Shown here: positions 16,083-22,883 of the stretch, in pieces
Numbering within the stretch: the first letter of the stretch is position 1
Layout: each line of letters begins with the position of its first letter
Assembly (NCBI GenBank): GCA_030611945.1
Contig: JAUWOV010000019.1
Coordinates: 1-23,170, forward strand
Length of the DNA: 23,170 nucleotides
Source: a bacterium
GTDB taxonomy: Bacteria; JAHJDO01
Direction: 5' to 3'
Position numbers and translations under genes: made by a program
Notes under the pieces: model-generated
Database searches by the model: none
Seen by the model: the letters and a program-made list of their open reading frames with translations, nothing else
Told to the model about the DNA's origin: nothing

Positions 16083-16555
16083 AGCATTCATTAAAAGTGG
16101 GGTTTAGTTTTGGCGTAACTTCAGGAATAATTACAACACTTGGGTTAATGGTTGGTTTGCATTCCGGAACTCACTCGAAGGTTGTGATTATTGGCGGCGT
16201 ATTGACAATAGCAATAGCTGATGCGTTTTCAGATGCGCTTGGTATTCATATTTCTGAGGAGTTTGAAAATAAACATACCTCAAAGCAGATATGGACGGCG
16301 ACAATTGCCACTTTTTTATCTAAGTTTATTTTTGCCCTAACCTTTATTATTCCGCTTTTATTGTTTGAGCTTCCAACAGCAATCAGGATAAGCATAATTT
16401 GGGGCTTATCAATATTATGTCTTCTTAGTTATAGAATTGCCATGGAGCAGAAAACAAATCCATGGAAAGTGATTGCCGAGCATTTAGGTATAGCTTTGAT
16501 AGTTATAATCCTAACTCATTATCTTGGAGACTGGATAGCGTCACGATTTAGATGA
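16079..16555 (+). CDS. Small VIT1/CCC1-like membrane protein
   Basis: This 158-residue membrane protein resembles the VIT1/CCC1 family of iron/manganese transporters. The N-terminal segment VGFSFGVTSGIITTLGLMVGLHSG and the following IGGVLTIAIADAFSDALGIHISEEFE are the most diagnostic, with acidic residues in helix 2 that bind metal in the family. About five hydrophobic segments are visible (roughly 10-30, 35-55, 72-95, 100-120 and 133-152). It is shorter than typical full-length CCC1 proteins, which have a metal-binding cytoplasmic domain, so transport by this protein alone is uncertain. It overlaps the upstream gene (ATGA) and the following permease (16552-16555), giving tight coupling. Confidence 0.78.
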   Translation: MKHSLKVGFSFGVTSGIITTLGLMVGLHSGTHSKVVIIGGVLTIAIADAFSDALGIHISEEFENKHTSKQIWTATIATFLSKFIFALTFIIPLLLFELPTAIRISIIWGLSILCLLSYRIAMEQKTNPWKVIAEHLGIALIVIILTHYLGDWIASRFR

Positions 16556-17724
16556 AAGAAAGCAAAAAACTTTTATTGATGACTGCGGCATTTTTTGGGT
16601 GTTTTTATCTTCCTGTTGAGATGTTGCCGTTTAGAAATCCTGTATTTGAAGCACTGGCTTTGGTCAGATGGTATGCGCGAGAACATGTTTTGCTTTGTCT
16701 TGTGCCTGCGTTTTTTATTGCCGGTGCGATTTCTGCTTTTGTGAGCCAATCTTCTGTGATCAAATATTTCGGGGCAAAGGCAAACAAGTTTTTAGCTTAT
16801 AGCGTTGCTTCTGTTTCAGGAACAATTCTTGCTGTGTGTTCCTGCACTGTATTGCCTCTGTTTTCGGGAATATATAAACGCGGAGCAGGATTAGGTCCTG
16901 CCACAGCCTTTCTCTATTCAGGTCCTGCCATTAACGTATTAGCAATTATTATGACAGCTCGTATCTTGGGCTGGCAGTTAGGATTAGCAAGAGCTGTTGG
17001 AGCAATAGTTTTCAGCATAGTCGTTGGCTTTCTGATGCATCTTATATTTCTGAAGGAAGAAAGAGCAAGACATGCCAATGGCGCTTTTCAGTCCGGAGAA
17101 GAAAAAAAAGCTCGACCTCTCTGGAAAAATGCTTTCTATTTCGCGTCTATGGTATTTATTTTGGTATTTGCAAACTTGGGAAAACCGCAGGCAGGAGACA
17201 CAGGAATCTGGCCGTTAATTTTTAACTTCAAGTGGTATATAACGTCTGTCTTTTTAATTATACTTATTGGTATGATTGTGCGATGGTTTAATAAAAGCGA
17301 ACTCAAAGATTGGTCGCAGGCGTCATGGGGGTTTGCAAAACAGATTATGCCTTTGCTTTTAGCTGGTGTAATCGTAGCGGGTCTTCTTTTGGGAAGACCT
17401 GACCATGAGGGATTAATACCTTCATGGATAATTGCCAAAGCTGTTGGCGGTAATTCAGTTTTGGCCAATTTCTTTGCCTCCATAGTAGGGGCTTTTATGT
17501 ACTTTGCGACATTAACTGAAGTTCCAATTCTACAGGGTCTTATTGGAGCAGGTATGGGAAAGGGCCCAGCTTTAGCCTTGTTGTTAGCAGGTCCGGCATT
17601 GAGCTTGCCTAATATGCTTGTTATCAGAGGTGTTATTGGGACGAAAAAAACAGTCGTATACGTAGGGTTAGTAGTCATTATGGCTACGATAAGCGGGATT
17701 TTATTTGGATATATTGTAAGCTAA
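16552..17724 (+). CDS. COG0701-family permease (SO_0444/ArsP-like efflux transporter)
   Basis: This 390-residue inner-membrane protein has about eight to ten hydrophobic segments in two similar halves, as in COG0701 (DUF318) permeases. The strongest motif is VCSCTVLPLFSGIYKRGAGLG (C96, C98 onward), with GPAINVLAI and, in the second half, ATLTEVPILQGLIGAGMGKGPALALLLAGPALS. Related proteins are reported as exporters of organoarsenicals or of copper/zinc; the cysteine pair suggests a thiophilic metal or metalloid, but the substrate is inferred. Its ATG overlaps the VIT1-like gene stop. A thioredoxin-type gene follows 20 bp downstream, as is common for this permease group, but here it is broken. 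Confidence 0.87.
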   Translation: MKESKKLLLMTAAFFGCFYLPVEMLPFRNPVFEALALVRWYAREHVLLCLVPAFFIAGAISAFVSQSSVIKYFGAKANKFLAYSVASVSGTILAVCSCTVLPLFSGIYKRGAGLGPATAFLYSGPAINVLAIIMTARILGWQLGLARAVGAIVFSIVVGFLMHLIFLKEERARHANGAFQSGEEKKARPLWKNAFYFASMVFILVFANLGKPQAGDTGIWPLIFNFKWYITSVFLIILIGMIVRWFNKSELKDWSQASWGFAKQIMPLLLAGVIVAGLLLGRPDHEGLIPSWIIAKAVGGNSVLANFFASIVGAFMYFATLTEVPILQGLIGAGMGKGPALALLLAGPALSLPNMLVIRGVIGTKKTVVYVGLVVIMATISGILFGYIVS

Positions 17725-17744
17725 AATCAAGGAGGTCTGCAAAA

Positions 17745-17861
17745 ATGAAGATTGAAATATTAGGAACAGGCTGTCCAAAGTGTAAGAAATTGGTTGAACT
17801 GGCAGAAAAAGCTGTTAGTTGCTCTGCTTTTTCCCATTCTTGGCTGTGGGAGTTGTTATAG
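17745..17861 (+). pseudogene. Truncated thioredoxin-like (redox-active disulfide) gene
   Basis: A perfect RBS (AAGGAGG) precedes ATG 17745. The first 23-24 codons encode a small thioredoxin-like start with a CPKC redox motif (MKIEILGTGCPKCKKLVELA). The family is usually about 75-80 residues and continues after AEKAV. Here the frame changes to unrelated residues (SCSAFSHSWLWELL) and stops at residue 38. The sequence from the junction on reads as a lipoprotein leader in another frame, so the 3' part of the gene appears to have been lost by deletion. Confidence 0.75.
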
Positions 17862-17916
17862 TGGGAAAAAGCAAAGGGCGGAGGCAAGCCCCGCCCCTAC
17901 AATTACATCCACCTAG
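17806..17916 (+). pseudogene. Remnant of a lipoprotein gene start, fused to the thioredoxin fragment
   Basis: In the frame shifted by one base from the thioredoxin fragment, the DNA from 17806 reads KKLLVALLFPILGCGSCYSG: a basic start, a hydrophobic stretch and an ILGC lipobox-like site, as in a bacterial lipoprotein. Its ATG is missing because the thioredoxin sequence (GAAAAAGCTGTT) replaces it. About 22 codons later the frame enters a GTAGGGG-type repeat and ends at TAG 17914-17916. It was probably the next gene of the permease operon. What protein it was cannot be told. Confidence 0.5.
17876..17904 (-). repeat. GTAGGGG-family palindromic repeat, copy 1
   Basis: On the minus strand the element reads AATTGTAGGGGCGGGGC then TTGCCTCCGCCC, an imperfect hairpin. 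It matches the copy at 22208-22240 at 27 of 28 positions over the shared part. It directly abuts the 65-bp three-way-junction element at 17905, so two different repeat types are joined head to tail in the debris after the permease operon. Confidence 0.85.
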
Positions 17917-17969
17917 TTTCGCCTGTGGCAAAACTATTCCCCCTTTGAAGGGGGATTTTAGGGGGATGT
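17905..17969 (+). repeat. 65-bp three-way-junction palindromic element, copy 2
   Basis: The plus strand begins ACATCCACCT and ends AGGGGGATGT, with the same two internal hairpins as the copy at 13164-13227. It differs from that copy at a few positions and by one base in length; one change (ATCCCCC to ATCCACC) breaks a pair in the outer stem. No target duplication is clear here because it joins another repeat on the left. It lies 42 bp before the LysM/DUF4015 ATG. Confidence 0.88.
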
Positions 17970-18011
17970 TTGCATTTGACTTGCCTTATAAAAAATGATA
18001 GCTTCTTGCTA

Positions 18012-19286
18012 ATGTTTAAGATTTTATTTAGTATCTGGCTTTTATTTGGATTTTGGATTTTGCCATTATACGGTGCGTCATCATCCTTTATAAATCATAC
18101 TGTAAGAAAAGGAGAATCGTTACATAAAATTGCCAAGAAATATCTTCCCTTGAGCGACTTCTATACATTGTCCCCTTTTGTTAAGAAAATAAAGAAGATT
18201 AATGATGTTAACCAGACAAGTCTTAAGATAAATAAAAAAATTAGAATCCCTGTTGTCAGAACAAATCCTGTCAAGGCAAAAACAATCACAAAAGACAAAT
18301 CTTTTAACGCCAAAGGAATATATATAACCGGTAACACTGCAGGAACAGAAAGAATCCTGACGTTAGCAAAAAAATTGAAATCTTTCGGAGGAAACACCAT
18401 AGTTTTTGACGCAAAAGATGTTGATGGCGTAGTAACATACAAAAGCTCTGTGCGGCTCGCAAAGGAAATAGGCGCTACCGGAAAATCCCAGATAAAAGAC
18501 ATAAACAAGATGATATATCTTCTGCACAAAGATGGTATTCATGTTGTAGCAAGAATTGCGCTTTTTTGTGATGTAATCTTAGCTAAAAACCGCCCGGACT
18601 TAGCTATACAGAGCAAGTCTGGATCTGTGTGGAAACAAAAAGGGAAGATTAAATGGGTAGATCCTTCTCTTGAACCTGTCCGGAAATATAATCTTGATCT
18701 AGTCACGAAGCTGTGCGATTTGGGTGTTGATGAGATTCAGTTTGATTATCTCAGATTTCCCGCAATGGGGAATGTCAAGGATGCAAAGTATTCATTTGAT
18801 GAGACAAAGATAGAGAAACATACAATCATAACAAGTTTTCTGAAAAGAGCTTATGAATTAACTCGCAGAAAGAAGGTTTTATTATCTATAGATGTTTATG
18901 CAATCATGGCATGGCAACGAAAGGAAGATGAAGAGATCACAGGTCAGAGGATTCAAGACCTTGCAAAATATGCTGATATAATAAGTCCTATGCTGTATCC
19001 ATCTCATTTCTACGGCAGATTTGAAGGCAGGAAGAATCCTGCAGACCATCCATACTATTTTATTTCACAGGGTTGTAAAAAAACCGGAATTGCTACAGAG
19101 AAAACAGGTATTACTATAAGACCATGGCTTCAGGCATTTCCATATAAGGTAACCAAATCCAAGTGGAATAAAGATTATATTCTTGAACAGATAAAAGCTG
19201 CTAAAGAAGCTAATGCATGCGGATGGCTGTTATGGAGCGCAGGCAATAACTATAAAATTTCATGGAGAGCACTAAAGTCTCCTTGA
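18012..19286 (+). CDS. Secreted LysM protein with DUF4015-type glycoside-hydrolase-like domain
   Basis: From ATG 18012 the protein is 424 residues and begins with a signal peptide (MFKILFSIWLLFGFWILPLYG). The frame stays open upstream to a TTG at 17970, but that would precede the leader with unrelated residues at a repeat edge, so 18012 is preferred although no RBS is visible. Residues about 27-83 form a LysM-like domain (NHTVRKGESLHKIAKKYL ... NKKIRIPVV), which usually binds peptidoglycan. Residues about 100-420 match DUF4015, a predicted TIM-barrel glycoside hydrolase: KGIYITGNTAG, GGNTIVFDAKDVDG, VDEIQFDYLRFP, LSIDVYAIMAW, DIISPMLYPSHF, GWLLWSAGNNY. It probably acts on the cell wall or another polysaccharide; activity is unproven for the family as far as I know. 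It ends in a 15-bp convergent overlap with galK. Confidence 0.87.
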   Translation: MFKILFSIWLLFGFWILPLYGASSSFINHTVRKGESLHKIAKKYLPLSDFYTLSPFVKKIKKINDVNQTSLKINKKIRIPVVRTNPVKAKTITKDKSFNAKGIYITGNTAGTERILTLAKKLKSFGGNTIVFDAKDVDGVVTYKSSVRLAKEIGATGKSQIKDINKMIYLLHKDGIHVVARIALFCDVILAKNRPDLAIQSKSGSVWKQKGKIKWVDPSLEPVRKYNLDLVTKLCDLGVDEIQFDYLRFPAMGNVKDAKYSFDETKIEKHTIITSFLKRAYELTRRKKVLLSIDVYAIMAWQRKEDEEITGQRIQDLAKYADIISPMLYPSHFYGRFEGRKNPADHPYYFISQGCKKTGIATEKTGITIRPWLQAFPYKVTKSKWNKDYILEQIKAAKEANACGWLLWSAGNNYKISWRALKSP

Positions 19287-20432
19287 GCCATTCTCCGGAT
19301 TGCAGATATAAATCTGCGGTTTAATTCTTGTCCTTTTTTCATATTCTCTGCTTATGAGTGAACGGAAATTATTGATGTTCTTTTTCTTAACAATGTTCAC
19401 AGTGCAACCTCCAAAACCGCCGCCAGTCATTCTAGCCCCAATTACACCATTAATGCTTCTTGCAATATTCACCATTGTATCAAGCTCAAGACAGCTTACT
19501 TCATAATTTTTCTTCAGGCTCTCATGTGATTCATTCATTAACCTGCCGAACTCAAGTATGTCATTTCTGCCCAGAGCCTTTATGGCGTCTAATACACGTT
19601 TATTTTCATAAAGAACATGTTTGCATCTTTTCTGCGTGATCTCATCAAGCGAGCCTTTATACTTTTCAAATTCTTTCATAGATACATCTCTAAGCGTTTC
19701 TATTTGCGGAAGAGACCTTTTAAGACTGGATACTGCTCTTTCACATGTTGCTCTTCGCTTATTATATTCTGAACCGGCAAGTTCTCTTTTCACATTTGTA
19801 TTACAAACAACTACGTTAAATTCCCCCAACTTTAAAGGGATGTTTTCATAAGAAAGGTTCCTGCAATCAAGAAACAGCGCATGGTCTTTTTCCCCCAGCA
19901 TAGAAACAAACTGATCCATTATTCCGCAGTTCACCCCAACAAATTTGTTCTCTGCTTTCTGGCACAGTTTAATCATTTCTATAGAGGATATTTCCAGATC
20001 AAATAGTATTTTGAAAAAATAGACTGTCGCAACTTCAAGCGCAGCAGAAGAGCTAAGTCCTGCTCCTTCAGGGATATCTCCTCCAAAAACGATATCCGCG
20101 CCATTAATATCAGCGCTTGTCTCTAATAAAGACTTTATTACACCTGCAACATAATTTACCCATATCTTTTCTTTATTGAACTGAATAGAATCAAGATCAA
20201 ATTGAACATTCTGGTCATAATCTATTGAGTATACTCGTATAATTCTATCATTGCGTTTTTCTCCAGCCATATAAATATTTCTATCTATAGCAATAGGCAA
20301 AACAAATCCCCCGTTGTAGTCAGTGTGCTCGCCAATCAGATTAATCCGTCCGGGAGCAGAGACAGTGAGCAGGTTTTTTGATTCTCCGTCAAAGATATCT
20401 TTGTATACAGCAGTAATACGTTTTAGATTCAC
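19272..20432 (-). CDS. galK: Galactokinase
   Basis: Galactokinase phosphorylates galactose at C1 in the Leloir pathway. The 386-residue length is typical. GHMP-kinase motifs are SAPGRINLIGEHTDYNGGF (25-43, with the galactokinase signature), GGDIPEGAGLSSSAALE (ATP loop), the CGIMDQF segment and the C-terminal GARMTGGGFGGCTVN. The start is a GTG (20432-20430) sharing GTGA with the stop of the RAYT transposase gene; an AAGG site lies about 10 nt upstream, inside the transposase gene. No galT or galE is in the window. It overlaps the LysM/DUF4015 gene end to end by 15 bp. Confidence 0.96.
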   Translation of the reverse strand: MNLKRITAVYKDIFDGESKNLLTVSAPGRINLIGEHTDYNGGFVLPIAIDRNIYMAGEKRNDRIIRVYSIDYDQNVQFDLDSIQFNKEKIWVNYVAGVIKSLLETSADINGADIVFGGDIPEGAGLSSSAALEVATVYFFKILFDLEISSIEMIKLCQKAENKFVGVNCGIMDQFVSMLGEKDHALFLDCRNLSYENIPLKLGEFNVVVCNTNVKRELAGSEYNKRRATCERAVSSLKRSLPQIETLRDVSMKEFEKYKGSLDEITQKRCKHVLYENKRVLDAIKALGRNDILEFGRLMNESHESLKKNYEVSCLELDTMVNIARSINGVIGARMTGGGFGGCTVNIVKKKNINNFRSLISREYEKRTRIKPQIYICNPENGSRRL

Positions 20433-21124
20433 TTATATCTGCCTTCACGCAAAGAATGCATCTGCTGCGCAACAGTTTGCTCATGATTATCATTTTTGTA
20501 CATACCATAAAAAGGATAGTCTCTTACCTTGTAATTTTTAATATTGTTCTCATCATCCGCCCATGTTGCAGGATTATTTATAATGTATTCTCTGATTTCC
20601 TGCAATGATTTATCGTTTCGGATAATATGGTCATAATAATTACGTTGCCAAATTTTGCTTGATTTATTCAAATTATTTTGTGTTATAAAATTCAAATATT
20701 CATTTGCACATTTTGATTTGAATGAACAAATGATTTGTCCTAAATTCGTAGGGGATGGGCTTGCCTCATCCCGATTATTGATTATAATTATACCATGAAT
20801 ATGATTTGGCATGATAATAAATGCATCGATATCAATATTGTGGTATTGATTCGGAATATCAATCCATTGATTTTGAATGATTTGCCCGATTTTGGTTAAT
20901 TGTGTTTGGATAGGATTATTGTCACGGGCGGAGGCGAGCCCATCCCCTACAATATTTGAATTATTAATTTTTGCAAATATATTTTGGCTGTCTTTCAAAC
21001 AAATCGTTACAAAATAATATCCATTCTCTGAATAATCATATTCTTTTAATCTATTCTTTTTACGATTCGGCAATTCTTTCATTATGTTTTTTACCATAAC
21101 GTTAAAGCTCAGCTTTGACAACAT
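20429..21124 (-). CDS. RAYT-type transposase (REP-associated tyrosine transposase, Y1/HUH)
   Basis: The protein belongs to the Y1_Tnp/TnpA-REP group of single-strand HUH nucleases, associated with mobility of REP palindromes. Motifs are RLKEYDYSENGYYFVTICL (25-43), the HUH site MPNHIHGII (H108, H110), WQRNYYDHIIR (159-169) and the probable catalytic-tyrosine helix LQEIREYIINNPATW (Y180). Residues 58-68 (IVGDGLASARD) and 117-126 (RDEASPSPT) are encoded by two inverted copies of the GTAGGGG palindrome. Starts at 21124, 21097 (4 nt after the upstream stop) and 21082 are all possible; the last gives a family-like N-terminus MKELPNRKKNRL. No RBS decides. The 5' end overlaps the 323-residue gene; the stop overlaps galK. 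The frame is intact and may be functional. Confidence 0.9.
   Translation of the reverse strand: MLSKLSFNVMVKNIMKELPNRKKNRLKEYDYSENGYYFVTICLKDSQNIFAKINNSNIVGDGLASARDNNPIQTQLTKIGQIIQNQWIDIPNQYHNIDIDAFIIMPNHIHGIIIINNRDEASPSPTNLGQIICSFKSKCANEYLNFITQNNLNKSSKIWQRNYYDHIIRNDKSLQEIREYIINNPATWADDENNIKNYKVRDYPFYGMYKNDNHEQTVAQQMHSLREGRYK
20748..20775 (+). repeat. GTAGGGG-family palindromic repeat, copy 2 (inside RAYT gene)
   Basis: The plus strand reads GTAGGGGATGGGCTTGCC then TCATCCCGAT. It is inverted relative to the other three copies and encodes RAYT residues about 117-126, directly after the HUH motif. The hairpin pairs GGGATG-type arms around GGGCTTGCC. Confidence 0.85.
20921..20953 (-). repeat. 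GTAGGGG-family palindromic repeat, copy 3 (inside RAYT gene)
   Basis: The minus strand reads ATTGTAGGGGATGGGCTCG then CCTCCGCCCGTGAC. It encodes RAYT residues about 58-68. It matches the copy at 22208-22240 at 30 of 33 positions, including the flanking GTCAC that lies outside the core palindrome. Confidence 0.87.
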
Positions 21125-22070
21125 CTACGAGTTCTGATGCGAATCTTTTTAGCGCTTTGGGCGTTAGCTTTTTGGATCTGTCCAACCAATCGACAATTTC
21201 ATCCTTGTCGCGCCGGTTTTTCCAGCATGACAGAAGATATTGCGCTTCCCCATAGGCATTCAGATTCCGTCGTTTGTCCAGCAGAACACGAAACAATCGT
21301 TCCGCAACCGAGAACTGTTTCGCTTTGGTGAAAGCGCACGCAGCATTATTGATCCCAATGAAAACCGCTGTCGGTGATCTGTCTGCGTTCAGTTGGGACC
21401 AACTGCCCAACAAAGACCTCTCTGGAGTTGCACCTTCTATATCGCCTACTCGACCAAGCCAATCATTGATCTGTCTCTGAAGTGCTTCTCCTGTGCTGGC
21501 AACTCTATCGGACTCGCCCCTAGCGCTGTAATACTTAACGAGAAGAATTTTGAATGTTACTGCTGCGAAATCACGATTGCTCCATGTCCTGTCCTCGCTA
21601 AGAAGCTTCTCTATTGCATTCAGGGCAGTTTTAGCACGACTGAATTCCTGGAAGTGAGTATATGCACTTGCATTAGTCCTATGCGATTCGAAACGAATAT
21701 TTCGGTTCTCGATGACAAGTGGACATTGAATATTTGCGAATTCGTAGCATTTCCACCAAAAATCCAAAAAGCCACCTTCAATCAGGGTCAATGCTTGAGT
21801 CTCATCTGAAACGACCCAATGAAGACGGAGGGGGAAAAGACTGGTTTTGCTCCATTCATGGAACTCTGATTGATACTTGTATTGGCTTTTTGCGTCCCTC
21901 ATCATTGCATATCGGTCGCAGATATTCCAAAGAACCCACCCAGTATCGTCCACAGACAGATCCGCCTTTACTCGAAGGGATACAAGCAATTCAATAATGG
22001 ATTCTGGCTTGGCATGTTCCGCAATCAACTTGCCAAACATTTTCTTAACGTCATCGATCATTTTCTGCAA
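21102..22070 (-). CDS. Unrecognised protein, helical repeat-like (about 323 aa)
   Basis: I do not recognise this family. The protein is soluble, rich in Ala, Leu, Arg and Trp, and looks mostly helical, with TPR-like stretches (NNAACAFTKAKQFSVAERLF and TALNAIEKLLSEDRTWSNRD). No catalytic motif, signal peptide or membrane segment is seen. The frame is open to a TTG at 22103 and has an ATG at 22088, but a perfect AAGGAGG (22082-22076) lies 5 nt before a TTG at 22070, which I take as the start. The DNA is visibly richer in G+C than its neighbours, suggesting acquisition. The stop overlaps the longest form of the RAYT gene by 23 bp. It could be a regulatory scaffold or a fragment of a larger acquired system. 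Confidence 0.7.
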   Translation of the reverse strand: MQKMIDDVKKMFGKLIAEHAKPESIIELLVSLRVKADLSVDDTGWVLWNICDRYAMMRDAKSQYKYQSEFHEWSKTSLFPLRLHWVVSDETQALTLIEGGFLDFWWKCYEFANIQCPLVIENRNIRFESHRTNASAYTHFQEFSRAKTALNAIEKLLSEDRTWSNRDFAAVTFKILLVKYYSARGESDRVASTGEALQRQINDWLGRVGDIEGATPERSLLGSWSQLNADRSPTAVFIGINNAACAFTKAKQFSVAERLFRVLLDKRRNLNAYGEAQYLLSCWKNRRDKDEIVDWLDRSKKLTPKALKRFASELVDVVKAEL

Positions 22071-22207
22071 CGCTACCTCCTTTTGCATTCCTATCTTACC
22101 CAAAACAATTAATCATTGAACGTTTGCTGCTGCTTTGGTGTTACCATAGTTCAAATTATTTAAAACCTCAATAAAAATAGACAAATATATCTTTGGACAA
22201 GATCATA

Positions 22208-22240
22208 GTCACGGGCGGAGGCAAGCCCCACCCCTACAAT
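22208..22240 (-). repeat. GTAGGGG-family palindromic repeat, copy 4 (between ruvA and the unknown gene)
   Basis: The minus strand reads ATTGTAGGGGTGGGGCTTG then CCTCCGCCCGTGAC. It lies 37 bp downstream of the ruvA stop, in the 206-bp gap before the preferred start of the unrecognised gene. It shares the GTCAC flank with copy 3. It is the only intergenic copy not joined to another repeat. The rest of the gap is AT-rich and shows no clear terminator. Confidence 0.87.
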
Positions 22241-22276
22241 TTTAGATTTACGAGATTTGAATGTGTTCATATCAAT

Positions 22277-22876
22277 TCAAACAAACTTAAGGGACTTTCG
22301 TATAAGCGTTTCTATTTTTATATTTTCCTTTGTCTCAGCCAGCACCTTATCAACAGCTCTTTGAGCAATAGCGCGGGAATACCCCAATGAAACCAAGGCA
22401 GATATACTGTCATTGATTACGGAGCGTTCCTCAGGATCTTTGCCAATCAGATAAGATTTTTCTCTGTCTGTTAAAACACCTATTTTATCCTTGAGTTCTA
22501 CTATGATTCGCTGCGCGGTTTTTTTGCCTATACCCGGAATTGTGGTTAATATTCCAACATCTTCATCAATAACTGCAGCCTTAAATCTATCAACTTTTAT
22601 AGCAGATAAAATCCTTACAGCTACGCTTGGACCTATTCCCGATATGGAAATCAGTGTCTTGAAAAATTCTTTTTCATCTTCAGCTGCAAAACCATAAAGT
22701 TCTAACTTATCTTCTCTCACATAAAGATAGGTAAGAATCTTTTGTTTTTCGCCGATTTTACCAATTTGATTATATGTTGTCAGCGAAACGTGCATTTCAT
22801 AGCCAACTCCGCCAATATCTATAACAACAAAGGCTGGCGTTTTAACCGATAACTTTCCTTCTATATATCCTATCAC
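22277..22876 (-). CDS. ruvA: Holliday junction-binding protein RuvA
   Basis: RuvA binds four-way junctions as a tetramer and loads RuvB. The 199-residue length is normal. Domains are an N-terminal OB-fold (MIGYIEGKL ... VREDKLELYGFA, 1-64), two helix-hairpin-helix motifs (SISGIGPSVAVRIL at 77-90 and TIPGIGKKTAQRII at 112-125), and a C-terminal RuvB-binding helical domain (INDSISALVSLGYSRAIAQRAVDKV). The start is GTG with a GAGGAAG RBS. It begins 7 bp after the stop of a hypothetical gene. ruvB is not adjacent but lies some 18 kb away in the same orientation. Confidence 0.97.
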   Translation of the reverse strand: MIGYIEGKLSVKTPAFVVIDIGGVGYEMHVSLTTYNQIGKIGEKQKILTYLYVREDKLELYGFAAEDEKEFFKTLISISGIGPSVAVRILSAIKVDRFKAAVIDEDVGILTTIPGIGKKTAQRIIVELKDKIGVLTDREKSYLIGKDPEERSVINDSISALVSLGYSRAIAQRAVDKVLAETKENIKIETLIRKSLKFV

Positions 22877-22883
22877 TTCTTCC

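Noticed and set aside
17970-18011. Upstream TTG start for the LysM/DUF4015 gene
   Set aside because: It begins at the edge of a repeat, would put 14 residues before a good signal peptide, and has no RBS; ATG 18012 gives a standard leader.
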